A DNA stretch of 64,000 bases from Rahnella variigena (GCF_003610915.1 NZ_NSDJ01000002.1:372001-436000); one strand, 5' to 3'; positions 44,167 to 54,043 are shown, counted from the stretch's first letter. Notes: generated from the sequence alone by a model not told the origin. Numbers and translations are program-made.

Positions 44167-44196
44167 AATATCGGCGGAAATATTTCCGCCGATATT
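44167..44196 (+). terminator. Perfect palindrome/terminator after the DapA-like gene
   Basis: AATATCGGCGGAAAT and its exact complement form a 30-base perfect palindrome, followed by TATTTCATC. It should fold as a strong hairpin next to the stop codon. Confidence 0.65.
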
Positions 44197-44386
44197 TATT
44201 TCATCTGCGCAGCAGGTGAGAGTGATTTATTTTATAAATAGATGGCATTGCTATTATTCATCATGTTTATTAAGCTCTGCCACATAGAAAGTTCCTCTTT
44301 TTGCCTTTCACCCTGTGTTAGACTGGGTTGCCTAAAAATGAAGTCTCAACTTTCGTCGATGTGATTATTTAAAAATAAGGATATTT

Positions 44387-45442
44387 ATGCTGACACAGGT
44401 AAAAAATAGGCATCAGTCCAAAGATGACCTCTTTCTTCAAAGACTTAAAAACAAACAACTCGCGAAACTCACCCGGACAATAAAAAATACCAGCCATACG
44501 TACGAGTTTCAAAATAAGTTGGCGCACGATCGTAATTTCAATAACATAGAGAAAACCGTTCAGGAGTCCTGGGCTGCTGCTGTTATTCTGAGGAATGCCA
44601 ATGTCTTCGGCGAAACGGTTTATAAACTCTGTGGTAAGTTAAAGAGCATATGGTCAGAAAGTAATAACTCTGAGGCGTTTGCTTTTTTTAAAAAGAAAGT
44701 TGAAGAAGATGTTGATATCGATGGTCAGTTTGCAAGGATATCCAGACAGGATATCACCTCTGTTCTGTTGTCTGCAGAATATTCAGCAGAAATGTTCGTC
44801 AGAAAAATACAGTTACTTAAATCGATGGGGACGTTTATCATTGATCATGCGATTCATGATGCGGATAAATATGCGTTTCTGTTTAAAAATAATGCCTCAC
44901 CGGTGGAAAAAATAAAACAAAGGAACAGGCCGGACAGTCTGTTCACTGTCAGGGGGCGCAGCGGCGTGCTATCGAAAACTTATCGTGAAGACATCGGTAT
45001 TCTTGATAAAGCCACCTTCGATCAGCTTGACCCAAAACTGCAAAAAATATTAACCATTAACGGACTGACGAAAATCCGGCCGCTTTTTCGTACCCGGATC
45101 AGTCACAAACTGGCTGATGGCAGTCGCGCATTTGTGGAACGTCAGTTTGACCGCGATAACCCTTTGCTCGCCTCTATCTCCGGCAGTACCGCAGACATAT
45201 TTATTGCAGCAGAAATTCTTGACGATAAACTGAGCCAGTCTCAGCTTGATCAGCTAACCCTTTCCGCTATCGCCCTGATTGTCGGGGGCGGCTATCACGC
45301 TATGCACGAAGTCATTAATATCCGTTCACCACACCTTAATGTTATCGCCAGCATTGAAAGCCAGATGCGGCTAAAAAATTGTAGCGCAGAATTGCAGGAA
45401 TATATCGCGGCTTTACATGATGCTTGTGACCGGCTCAGATAA
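44387..45442 (+). CDS. Unrecognised 351-residue protein, paralogue 1, upstream of srfABC
   Basis: This soluble, helix-rich protein has no signal peptide or membrane segment. The N-terminal part (residues 1-180) is Lys/Asn-rich and contains NNIEKTVQESWAAAVILRN. The C-terminal part holds NRPDSLFTVRGRSGV, TYREDIGILDK, RPLFRTRISHKLADGS, DRDNPLLASISGSTA and IVGGGYHAMHEVINIRS. The last has an HxxHE pattern that could bind metal, which is a guess. It shares 272 of 351 residues with the next gene. AAGGA precedes the ATG. Placement beside srfABC and the effector-like composition suggest a secreted or host-directed protein, but no family was recognised. Confidence 0.7.
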   Translation: MLTQVKNRHQSKDDLFLQRLKNKQLAKLTRTIKNTSHTYEFQNKLAHDRNFNNIEKTVQESWAAAVILRNANVFGETVYKLCGKLKSIWSESNNSEAFAFFKKKVEEDVDIDGQFARISRQDITSVLLSAEYSAEMFVRKIQLLKSMGTFIIDHAIHDADKYAFLFKNNASPVEKIKQRNRPDSLFTVRGRSGVLSKTYREDIGILDKATFDQLDPKLQKILTINGLTKIRPLFRTRISHKLADGSRAFVERQFDRDNPLLASISGSTADIFIAAEILDDKLSQSQLDQLTLSAIALIVGGGYHAMHEVINIRSPHLNVIASIESQMRLKNCSAELQEYIAALHDACDRLR

Positions 45443-45787
45443 TTTATTCACCCGCTTTTTTTGCCGGCAGCGTCCTGCACAGTGAGGATGCTGCCGCTTT
45501 TACGTCATGGCTTCGACAGTCACCCTTTTTGTGGATTACCATCCCTTTGATTGCGCTGAAATTGCTCAGGATGGCAGCATCTTGACTTTTAATTCCAGCG
45601 CCTGTCGCCAAAGCAGAACCATTTATCTTATTAATAGATATTTCCCATTCCTATTATTCATTAAATTTATTAATAAACCTAAACTAACGATTAAATCCGT
45701 TTGGTTATTTCCTTGTGTTAGACTCCGCTGCCAAAAAATGAAGTATGATTTTTGCAGAAGTGATTCTTTTAATTAATAAGGAAATTT
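45443..45787. repeat. Spacer duplicated with the paralogues
   Basis: This spacer has no gene. Its first part (ATGCTGCCGCTTTTACGTCA, then CACCCTTTTTGTGG) matches the flank after paralogue 2 at 46844-46985. Its last part (TGTGTTAGACT, AAAAATGAAGT, AATAAGGA) matches the leader of paralogue 1. So the leader, gene and trailer were duplicated together with a period of 1401 bases. Confidence 0.75.
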
Positions 45788-46843
45788 ATGCTGTCACAGG
45801 CAAGAAATGGATCCCAGTCCAAAGATGATTTATTTATATACAGATTGAAAAACAAACAACTTGCTCAACTCACCAGCACGAAAAAAAAGTTAAGCCATAC
45901 TTATGAGTTTCAGGGAAAGTTGGTACACGATCGCAATTTCAACAATATAGAGAAAACGGTTCAGGAATCCTGGGCTGCTGCCGTTATTCTCAGGAATGCC
46001 TCTGTTTTTGGTGAGACGATTTATATTCTTTGCGCTAAGTTTGCGAAGATCTGGTTAAAAAATAACGGCTCTGAAGCATTTAACTTTTTTGCAAAGGAAG
46101 TTGTAGAAAATGTAGATGCTACTGGCCAGTTTGCAAGGGTATTTAATAAGGATATTACTTCTATCCTTATGTCATCAGAATATTCAGCAGAAATTTTCGC
46201 CAAAAAAATACTGCTCGTTAAGGCTATGGGTGAATTTATCATCAATCATGCCATTAATGATGCGGGGAAATATGCATTTCTGTTTAAAGATAATGTTCCG
46301 CCGGTAGTAAAAATAGTGCAAAGAAACAGGCCTGACAGTCTGTTCACCGTGAGGGGACGCAGCGGCGTGATGTCGAATACCTATCGTGAAGATATCGGTA
46401 TTCTTGACAAAGACGTCTTCAGCCAGCTTGATCCGAAACTGCAAAAAATATTAACCATTAACGGACTGACGAAAAACAGACCGCTTTTTCGTACCCGTAT
46501 CAGTCATAAACTGGCAGACGGCAGTCCGGCATTTGTGGAACGCATGTTTGATCGTGATAATCCTTTGCTTGCTTCTATCTCCGGCAGCACCGCCTGTTTA
46601 TTTACGGCGGCAGATGTTCTGGACGATAAACTGAGTCAGTCTCAGCTCGATCAGATAACCCTGTCCGCTATCGCCCTGTTCGTCGGGGGCGGCTATCATT
46701 CCGTGCACGAAATCATCAATATCCGTTCACCTCATCTTAATGTTATCGCCAGCATTGAGAGCCAGATGCGGCTCAAAAACCGTGGTGCGGAATTGCAGGA
46801 ATATGTGGCGGCTTTACATGCCTCCCGCGATCTCCTGAGATAA
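45788..46843 (+). CDS. Unrecognised 351-residue protein, paralogue 2, upstream of srfABC
   Basis: This protein has the same length as paralogue 1 and aligns without gaps. By hand count 79 residues differ, 54 of them in the first 180 positions, so the C-terminal half is much better kept (about 85 percent). Invariant blocks include NNIEKTVQESWAAAVILRN, NRPDSLFTVRGRSGV, RPLFRTRISHKLADGS and NIRSPHLNVIASIESQM. The changing N-terminus could be a targeting or partner-binding region and the stable half a catalytic domain, which is inference. Its leader keeps the TGTGTTAGACT element (possible extended -10) and AAGGA before ATG. Confidence 0.7.
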   Translation: MLSQARNGSQSKDDLFIYRLKNKQLAQLTSTKKKLSHTYEFQGKLVHDRNFNNIEKTVQESWAAAVILRNASVFGETIYILCAKFAKIWLKNNGSEAFNFFAKEVVENVDATGQFARVFNKDITSILMSSEYSAEIFAKKILLVKAMGEFIINHAINDAGKYAFLFKDNVPPVVKIVQRNRPDSLFTVRGRSGVMSNTYREDIGILDKDVFSQLDPKLQKILTINGLTKNRPLFRTRISHKLADGSPAFVERMFDRDNPLLASISGSTACLFTAADVLDDKLSQSQLDQITLSAIALFVGGGYHSVHEIINIRSPHLNVIASIESQMRLKNRGAELQEYVAALHASRDLLR

Positions 46844-47041
46844 TTTGCCATTCTCCGCTATTTTAACGGCGACACCCTCCCGCGGAGGATGCCGCCGCTT
46901 TTATGTCACGCAACAAACAGCCACCCTTTTTGACCCTTATTCCCCCGTTTGATTTCGCTTAAATCGCTTAAGGTGGCAGCATCATGAACCTTTTCTGCCT
47001 GCGCGCTGGCGCGGTGCAAAACCACTAAAGGCTATTCAGGC
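46844..47041. repeat. Second copy of the paralogue trailer, leading into srfA
   Basis: It contains GGATGCCGCCGCTTTTATGTCA and a GGTGGCAGCATCATGA stretch, related to 45487-45590. No gene is seen. It must hold the srfA promoter and ribosome site. Confidence 0.55.
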
Positions 47042-48424
47042 GTGGCAAAATCATTTTTACGCAGTGGCAGTCTCAACGACATCCTTGCGCTGGGCGAAAA
47101 CGGGCAGCCGGTATACGCATCAGCCCTGCAATTACGGGAAACCTTACGCCTGCGTAAACAACCTGCAATCGCGGATTGTCTGGCTATTCCTCAACTTAAT
47201 GAGGCCGGTGACCGTCTCGACTGGTATTCCCCTCGCGAAGGCAAAGTGGTTTCCTGGGCAGCTGCAACTGACGCGGCGCGTGCCTCGGCCTTACGGCAGC
47301 TCGAAAACTGCCTCGATGTGGTATCGCAAATCAGTAAAGCCGCTAAATCCTCTGAAAAATCAGCCAGTCAGTTTTTTGGTGCGCTGCTGGAAAAAGCCTT
47401 TCGGTTTCCGGATCAGAACCACGTTTATCTGGTCGGCGGCCAGCCTGTTCTGACGTTCTGGGGCTTTGTCAGCCTCGACAGCACCGCCAGTGCCGAACCT
47501 TTTGCCGCCTTGCGCGACACGCTCAAAGCTGACGAACCGTTGCCTTCACTTTCTCTGGCTGCTGAAAAAGTCAAAACGCCTGAACCGGTTATCGCACCTG
47601 AAGCGCCTGTGCGTGTGATAAAAACCATTGAGGCGCGCGCCGCAGAACAGGAGGCCGTCACGCCTGAACCGGTGGCTGCACCGCGCCGTAAAATATCGCC
47701 GCTGATCTGGGCACTGCCGGTGGCGGCGCTGGTCGTGGCCGGTTCTGCTGCGGGCTGGTTGTATTCCCGCACCCCTGCGCCGAAAGCAGAGACAGCTCAA
47801 ACCGAAACCCGGAAACCTGCTCCGGCAGCTGAACCTGCGGTGATCGCCCCGCCACCAGTTGCTGAACCCGCGAAGGCACCGGAAGTGAAAACATCCGAAG
47901 TGATAGCCCCGGAAGTAAAAGCATCAGAAATGAAAGCCCCGGAAGCCGTGCCTGCTGCTGTAGTGGTGCCTGCGCCAGAGCCGGTCGCGGAAGTCGAGAA
48001 AACGCCGGTGGTAGCAGAACCTGCCCCAGCGCCAGTCAGCAAAAATGCGCTGGTACTTCCGCCGGATGCGGTAAAAATCGGTTCGACGAAATTCCTCAAC
48101 GGTAACTGGAATGGCATCGTTGAAATCAAAGATCCGGTTACCGGCAAGCCGCCGGTGCTGCGTTATCAGTTCAAACAGGGTCAGGGCACGGTGAAAATTA
48201 CCTATGGTGCCGGGGTTACCTGTCGCGCGCCGGTTAATGCCGGGCTGATGCAGTCAGGGAATCTGGTGATCAATACCCGTTACAGAGCGAAATGCAGTGA
48301 CGGCTCCCGATATCAGATGCCGGAAATCAGTTGTACCCAGGGCGCGACTGGCGCTGCCGTGTGTCAGGGCCGTTATAACGGCGACACGGTTTACCCAATG
48401 ACGATTAAGCGCGAAGGTAAATAA
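47042..48424 (+). CDS. srfA: SrfA-like protein of the srfABC locus
   Basis: This 460-residue protein starts at GTG (MAKSFLRSGSLNDILALGEN). The first 170 residues form a globular domain. A membrane segment (LIWALPVAALVVAGSAAGWL) follows near residues 222-242, then a low-complexity Pro/Ala/Glu linker of about 100 residues, and a C-terminal beta-rich domain from about 340 (FLNGNWNGIVEIKDP) with paired cysteines. The C-terminal domain should be periplasmic. SrfA was named in Salmonella as an SsrB-activated gene; its biochemical role is unsettled. It lies four bases upstream of srfB. Confidence 0.85.
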   Translation: MAKSFLRSGSLNDILALGENGQPVYASALQLRETLRLRKQPAIADCLAIPQLNEAGDRLDWYSPREGKVVSWAAATDAARASALRQLENCLDVVSQISKAAKSSEKSASQFFGALLEKAFRFPDQNHVYLVGGQPVLTFWGFVSLDSTASAEPFAALRDTLKADEPLPSLSLAAEKVKTPEPVIAPEAPVRVIKTIEARAAEQEAVTPEPVAAPRRKISPLIWALPVAALVVAGSAAGWLYSRTPAPKAETAQTETRKPAPAAEPAVIAPPPVAEPAKAPEVKTSEVIAPEVKASEMKAPEAVPAAVVVPAPEPVAEVEKTPVVAEPAPAPVSKNALVLPPDAVKIGSTKFLNGNWNGIVEIKDPVTGKPPVLRYQFKQGQGTVKITYGAGVTCRAPVNAGLMQSGNLVINTRYRAKCSDGSRYQMPEISCTQGATGAAVCQGRYNGDTVYPMTIKREGK

Positions 48425-48428
48425 GACC

Positions 48429-51401
48429 ATGCTGGCAACCATTACTGATTTTAAACAAAAGATTACTCTGATCCGGGACAGCGGCATCCAGTTCCTCGAC
48501 TTCGCGCTTAAGCCGGTCTGGGACCTCGAACTGCCTGCCAAATTTGTGCGTAAAAGTGCCAACGGCCCTCTGTTGCGTCTGGATTATAATCCGCAAAATG
48601 GCCGACACTTTTTACCGGCAACCGACGGCGGCGCGCCGGAAGTCGTGCGTCCGGAGTTCAGTTTTCCGCTGGAACAGTCGCTTAAATTGCTCGATCAAAT
48701 CTGGCTACCGCTGCCTTTCCTGCGCTTTAATCCTCCGCGCACCTTTATGGCAGGCCCGGATAACTGGGCGCGGGTGCAAATCCGTCAGCTGGATACGCCG
48801 GAAGCGGACGGCAGCACGCACCGCGTGGTGATTGCTTTTGATACCCGTGTGGTGGAAAGCGATGATGAACAAACTCAGCTCGCCCCGACGCCTGATGATG
48901 TGAAAAACGGCATCAGTTTTGCGCTGGCCTGGCATAACGACGAACTGCCGGAATTCCTTGACCAGACCTGGGTTGACGGCTGGCTGCGTGAAGTGTTTAC
49001 CGAACAATCCGCTATTCGCGAACAGCGTGAGGCACGCAACATCAAAGTTGCCCTGCGCGAGTTTGAATATCAGGCGCACTACCTGAATTTACTGGAAATG
49101 CTCGGCAGTCAGCTGGGTATTCCTGAGCTTAAAATCAGCGGTGCCACCTTGCAGGAACCGTCCATTAACGTGGACCTGATTCTGGATGTTGGTAACTCGC
49201 ATACCTGCGGCATTCTGGTTGAAGATCACGTCGGCGAAACTGACGGTCTGAAGCAGACCAGCGAACTGCAACTGCGCGACCTTTCTCAGCCACATTTTCT
49301 CTATAACGAACTGTTCGAAAGCCGCGTGGAATTTGCTCAGGCGCGCTTCGGCAAACCTAACTTTTCTGCCGAAAGTGGCCGGGATGATGCGTTTATCTGG
49401 CCGTCGATTTTGCGTGCCGGTCGCGAAGCCAGTCGTCTGGCTTTACTGCGCGAAGGTACCGAAGGATCAACCGGAATTTCCAGCCCGCGCCGCTATCTGT
49501 GGGATGAAGACAGTTATACGCCGGGCTGGCGTTTCAGTCAGGGCGGGCACGGCGCGATCGCTGAACCGGTCGCGGCGGCCATGCCGCTGACGTTTCTGAT
49601 TAACGATGAAGGCCAGCCGCTGTCTGATTTGCCCGTTGACGATCGTCTTCCGGTGTTTTCGGCGCACTACAGTCGCAGTTCGGTGATGACGCTGATGTTG
49701 TCCGAACTTCTGGCACAGGCGCTGATGCAAATCAACAGCCCGGCTCAGCGAACCAAAATGCTGCGATCTTCCGCCCCGCGTCAGTTACGCAATATCATTC
49801 TTACTCTGCCTTCGGCGATGCCTAAACCGGAGCGCGAAATCTTCCGCCGCCGTATGCAGGAAGCGATTGGTCTGGTGTGGAAATCGATGGGCTGGCATCC
49901 GTCTGATGACGGTTTTAAACATCCGGCTGACAAGGCGAAAAGCCTGATGCCGGTGCCGGATGTGCAGATGGAATGGGACGAAGCCACCTGCGGCCAGATG
50001 GTGTATCTGTATAACGAAACGCAGGTGAATTTCGGCGGACATACCGGTGAATTTTTTGCCAGCATGGCGCGTCCTGACCGCGAACTGGCGGATGACGAAC
50101 CGGTTGGCAAAACCCTGCGCATCGCCTCCATTGATATCGGTGGCGGCACTACCGATCTGGCGATTACCCAATACTGGCTGGATGACGGTATGGGGAATAA
50201 CGTCAAAATTACCCCGCGTCTGCTGTTCCGCGAAGGCTTCAAAGTGGCGGGCGACGATATTCTGCTCGACGTCATTCAGCTCTACATTTTGCCAGCGCTT
50301 CATGCGGCACTGAAAAAGGCCGGTCTGGCGAATCCTGACGGGCTGATGACGCGTCTGTTCGGCAGCGAAGGTCGCATGGACGGGCACGCAACGCTGCGCC
50401 AGCAAAGCACGTTGCAAATTTTCATTCCGCTGGCCCATGCGGTGCTGGAAGTGTATGAACGTTTTGACCCGCTGGACACCCACGCGGAAATTGACGCACC
50501 GTTTGGTGAGTTGCTGGAACAGCCACCGACGCAAAAAGTGCTTGATTATCTTCATACGGAAATCCAGCGCGTGCTGCCTGCCGGTTCCGCGGTCTTTGAT
50601 ATTTTGCAGACACCGCTGGTGCTCAAGCTCAGCAAGCTGCACGGTGAATTTTTATCAAACCGGATGAGTATTACTCAGAATCTGCGTTCACTGTGTGAAG
50701 TGGTGTCGTTGCATGATTGCGATGTCCTGCTGCTGACCGGCCGCCCTTCGCGCTTCCCGGGGATTCAGGCGTTGTTCCGTCACCTGCAACCGCTGCCGAT
50801 TAACCGCATGTTATCGCTCGACGGTTATCACACCAGCGGCTGGTATCCGTTTAATAAACTCGGTCGCATCGATAACCCGAAATCTACCGCCGCCGTGGGC
50901 GCAATGCTGTGTCTGCTGGCGCTGGATCTGCGTCTGCCGGGCTTCTATTTCAAAGCCGGTGATTTCCAGCCTTATTCGACCGTACGTTATCTGGGCATGC
51001 TCGATGGCAATCAGGCGCTGACCGACGAGAACGTCTGTTACAGCGATATTGACCTCGATGCCCATGATTACAAACTCGACAGCGCGGCCAGTTTCCGTAT
51101 TCGTGGTGCCATTTGTCTGGGCTTCCGTCAGCTGGAAAATGACCGCTGGCCTGCGTCACCGCTGTATACCCTGTCAATTGCCGAACCTGAACTGGCGCGT
51201 AAAGTGGCCGGTGACAGCGTGCTGCGGGTGAAAATGGCGGTGAAAAAAGGCGAAGATCACCCGACGCCTGAATTTTTTGATATAGCCAGCGCAGTGCTGG
51301 ATAACGGCACCAAAGTGCCCGTTCATCATCTGCGTCTGCGGCTAAATACACTGGGCGAAAGCCATTACTGGATCGACAGTGGGAGCGTATTCGTCTCATG
51401 A
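48429..51401 (+). CDS. srfB: SrfB virulence-factor family protein (actin/Hsp70-like ATPase fold)
   Basis: This 990-residue cytoplasmic protein is typical of the SrfB family. ATPase-fold motifs are visible as DVGNSHTCGILVE at about residue 253 (phosphate 1-like), IDIGGGTTDLAITQYW at about 568 (phosphate 2-like) and VLLLTGRPSRFPGIQ further on (adenosine-like). The 250 residues before the first motif are family-specific. Tight spacing to srfA and a four-base ATGA overlap with srfC show one operon. Functions proposed in other genera include effects on eukaryotic hosts, but no reaction is known. Confidence 0.92.
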   Translation: MLATITDFKQKITLIRDSGIQFLDFALKPVWDLELPAKFVRKSANGPLLRLDYNPQNGRHFLPATDGGAPEVVRPEFSFPLEQSLKLLDQIWLPLPFLRFNPPRTFMAGPDNWARVQIRQLDTPEADGSTHRVVIAFDTRVVESDDEQTQLAPTPDDVKNGISFALAWHNDELPEFLDQTWVDGWLREVFTEQSAIREQREARNIKVALREFEYQAHYLNLLEMLGSQLGIPELKISGATLQEPSINVDLILDVGNSHTCGILVEDHVGETDGLKQTSELQLRDLSQPHFLYNELFESRVEFAQARFGKPNFSAESGRDDAFIWPSILRAGREASRLALLREGTEGSTGISSPRRYLWDEDSYTPGWRFSQGGHGAIAEPVAAAMPLTFLINDEGQPLSDLPVDDRLPVFSAHYSRSSVMTLMLSELLAQALMQINSPAQRTKMLRSSAPRQLRNIILTLPSAMPKPEREIFRRRMQEAIGLVWKSMGWHPSDDGFKHPADKAKSLMPVPDVQMEWDEATCGQMVYLYNETQVNFGGHTGEFFASMARPDRELADDEPVGKTLRIASIDIGGGTTDLAITQYWLDDGMGNNVKITPRLLFREGFKVAGDDILLDVIQLYILPALHAALKKAGLANPDGLMTRLFGSEGRMDGHATLRQQSTLQIFIPLAHAVLEVYERFDPLDTHAEIDAPFGELLEQPPTQKVLDYLHTEIQRVLPAGSAVFDILQTPLVLKLSKLHGEFLSNRMSITQNLRSLCEVVSLHDCDVLLLTGRPSRFPGIQALFRHLQPLPINRMLSLDGYHTSGWYPFNKLGRIDNPKSTAAVGAMLCLLALDLRLPGFYFKAGDFQPYSTVRYLGMLDGNQALTDENVCYSDIDLDAHDYKLDSAASFRIRGAICLGFRQLENDRWPASPLYTLSIAEPELARKVAGDSVLRVKMAVKKGEDHPTPEFFDIASAVLDNGTKVPVHHLRLRLNTLGESHYWIDSGSVFVS

Positions 51402-53791
51402 CAACACGCACAACAGCAACAATCCCGGCACAGGCAGTGACTACAAATGTGCTGCAACGTCAGTTTGCCGCCGCGTCTGACACCATCGGTGACGCGCTGA
51501 ACTGGGTGGAACACACCCGCGCTCAGGCACCGCGTTTAGATCTTGAAGCTGACCGGCTGAATTTGCAGCTAAAACGCTGCCGCGATAAAGCGCAGCGTCT
51601 GGCACTGGCCTGCGAACTGCCGCCCGCGCTGGGCTTTTACGGTCATTCTCAGGCGGGAAAATCCTATCTGATCTGCTCGCTGGCAGCGGGGAATTATGGC
51701 CGGCTGGAAACCCGTCTGGGCGGCGTCACGCTGGATTATCTGACGCAAATTAATCCGGGCAACCGCACTGCACGCCTTGCCACCCGCTTCACCCGTCAGT
51801 CTGATGTGCGCGACCGGGCTTTCCCGGTACGCGTGTTGTTACTGAATGAGCCAGATCTGGCCCGCATTGTTATCCGCGCCTTCCAGCCGGACAGTCATTA
51901 TCACGTGCCGGATACGCAGCAGATCACCGAGCATCTGAATAAGCTGATGATGCATCGCCAGCCGGAGCCGGTTGAAGGCTTCAGCAGCGAGCAGATGATG
52001 GGATTATGGGATTCTATGATTCGGCTGGATGCCCGTCGTTTTCGCCACCTCAATGCGCACTTCTGGCCGGTCGCGGTAAATCTCGCGCCGTATCTGAATG
52101 TCGATGACCGTGCGCGTTTGTTTTCCATACTGTGGGACAACGTGCCCGCGCTGACCACGGCTTACCGTCATTACGCGCATACGCTGCAACATCTGGGCGG
52201 CGCAAAAAGTCTGCTGGCTCCGCTCAGCGTGCTGGTTGATGACGCGATGCAACCGGCTGATGGGATTTTCAGTCAGTCTCCGGCCTTTGACATTGAGATT
52301 TCCGTCTGCCCCGAAGTTGAAGGTACGAGCACAGCACCGGTGACGTTGTCACTTGAAGAGCTGACCTTGCTGGCCGCAGAAGTGCAAATCCCCCTGCTTT
52401 CGCCGCCACGCGAAGCGTTATTCGAACAGTTTGATTTACTGGATTTACCGGGCTACGGCAGCGCTGAAAACGATGAAAGTGACGATGATGGCGGTGATGA
52501 TATCAGCCCGTTGTTTCGTGCCAAAGTTGCTTATCTGCCGGAACGTTACACCGACCGCCATGAGATGAATATGCTGATGGTTTGCACCGCTGCGGATAAA
52601 CGCGATGATGTGGTCGCTGTGGGCCGGACGCTTGAGCACTGGGTGAAAGAGATGCACGGCGAAAACACACAGGTGCGCAGTCGCCGCAAACCGGGGCTGG
52701 TGTGGGTGCTGACCCCGTTCGACCGGCGGATGACGCAGTCTGTGCATTTCGACGAGGCCGTCCAGCGTCATGTCGGCAATCCGGGCGATGCCTGGGGCGC
52801 GCTGCTGGCGATGGACGAGCGGGGTCTGCAACGCATGGCGGATTATCTGGTGGCTGAAATTCGTCCTGATGTGCGTCTCAACCGTCTGAGTGAATTGCGT
52901 GATGAACTGCATCGTGAACTGGCGGATAACCTGCTGGGTCGCTGGTATCAGGAAGGCGAAGCGGCTGACCCGTTGCAGAAACAGCGCACGGTACAAACAG
53001 TGATTAAAGCGCTGCAAACCCGCACCGGTGTTCATGGCGAACTCCTGGAAAAGCTGTTGCCTGGCCGCGACGAGCTGCACCGTATTTATCTGGAACATAC
53101 CGGCCAGCCAGTGGATTCCGGCGCTCAGGATCAAAACGGTGCAGAGAGTTTTGGTATTGGCATTGATATTGATCTGTTCGCTGAACAACAGGACGCGCCA
53201 GTCTGGCAGGCTAAACCGGATGACGGCACCGCCTTTGCCCGTCAGGTACAGCGTTACTGGATCAACCATCTGCGCAGCCTGCCGGAAAACGAACCCTTGA
53301 TCGCCTTGCTTGGCGTGGCGAAACCGACGGTTGAATTGCTGATGGAAGAGCTGATCACCGCCAGTTTCCGACTTAATATGGGCGAAGCGCTGGTGCGGTC
53401 TCTGGGCAGCACATTACCGGCGGGCGCGCGTGAACATGATCATCATGCCGACCGGCAGGTTTCCCGTGCGCTGACCGTGCTGGGTGATTTTGTGGCGTGG
53501 CTGGGTTTTGAAAAACAACCGGAAGCTGAGCGTCCGGAAAGCCGTATTAACAAAGGCCACAAGATTTTCGCCAAACCGAAGAAAAGCGTCGCCAGCTGGA
53601 AGTCATCCCAGCGCCTGACTAAATTATCGGCTACCCCGACCAATTCCACCGCGTTTTATATCTACGACTGGCTGGTGGGTTTGCAGGAAAGCATCATGCG
53701 TAATGCAGGTTACGCAGCGGGCGGTGAAATCCCGGCAACGCAACGCGACAGTCTGGCGCGGTTGCTGAAGGTGTTGAGAGTCGTAAGCTGA
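51398..53791 (+). CDS. srfC: SrfC virulence-factor family protein (dynamin-like GTPase)
   Basis: This 797-residue protein has a P-loop GHSQAGKSY at residues 82-90 and a G3-like DLPGYG at about 349-354 after a long insert. VWVLTPFDRRM may supply the G4 region. An acidic loop (ENDESDDDGGDDIS) follows G3. The C-terminal half is helical. It resembles large dynamin/YjdA-type GTPases. Co-translation with SrfB points to a joint complex. It ends the operon at a strong terminator. Confidence 0.9.
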   Translation: MTTRTTATIPAQAVTTNVLQRQFAAASDTIGDALNWVEHTRAQAPRLDLEADRLNLQLKRCRDKAQRLALACELPPALGFYGHSQAGKSYLICSLAAGNYGRLETRLGGVTLDYLTQINPGNRTARLATRFTRQSDVRDRAFPVRVLLLNEPDLARIVIRAFQPDSHYHVPDTQQITEHLNKLMMHRQPEPVEGFSSEQMMGLWDSMIRLDARRFRHLNAHFWPVAVNLAPYLNVDDRARLFSILWDNVPALTTAYRHYAHTLQHLGGAKSLLAPLSVLVDDAMQPADGIFSQSPAFDIEISVCPEVEGTSTAPVTLSLEELTLLAAEVQIPLLSPPREALFEQFDLLDLPGYGSAENDESDDDGGDDISPLFRAKVAYLPERYTDRHEMNMLMVCTAADKRDDVVAVGRTLEHWVKEMHGENTQVRSRRKPGLVWVLTPFDRRMTQSVHFDEAVQRHVGNPGDAWGALLAMDERGLQRMADYLVAEIRPDVRLNRLSELRDELHRELADNLLGRWYQEGEAADPLQKQRTVQTVIKALQTRTGVHGELLEKLLPGRDELHRIYLEHTGQPVDSGAQDQNGAESFGIGIDIDLFAEQQDAPVWQAKPDDGTAFARQVQRYWINHLRSLPENEPLIALLGVAKPTVELLMEELITASFRLNMGEALVRSLGSTLPAGAREHDHHADRQVSRALTVLGDFVAWLGFEKQPEAERPESRINKGHKIFAKPKKSVASWKSSQRLTKLSATPTNSTAFYIYDWLVGLQESIMRNAGYAAGGEIPATQRDSLARLLKVLRVVS

Positions 53792-53795
53792 AAAA

Positions 53796-53827
53796 AACCG
53801 GGACACCAGCGTGGTGTTCCGGGTTTT
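53796..53827 (+). terminator. Terminator of srfABC
   Basis: CCGGGACACCA and TGGTGTTCCGG pair around GCG with one bulge and are followed by GTTTTGG. It begins five bases after the srfC stop. Confidence 0.75.
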
Positions 53828-54043
53828 GGTATTAATTCTCACCTTAAGTGGGCTGCCAGGCGTTCTTCTGCAAACCAACTGAAAGCACAAAATTCTATGA
53901 CGAGGGAGTAAGCGCAGAGTGATCGACTGCTGCAAAAGCGCAATCTGAGTTACACAAAATGCCGGTAAGGCGACTATAAGTATGGGGTCAGGAAATTTCA
54001 TTCACTGCTCTGAGCGTTCGCAAAGAGCCGAAAAGGAGTCCAT

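Noticed and set aside
45289..45321. HxxHE pattern in GGGYHAMHE as proof of a metalloprotease
   Set aside because: The order differs from HExxH and from HxxEH and no further ligands were found, so it is kept only as a hint.
45507..45776. Possible 89-codon gene between the paralogues
   Set aside because: It lies in the duplicated trailer and leader and the corresponding region after paralogue 2 does not keep the frame.
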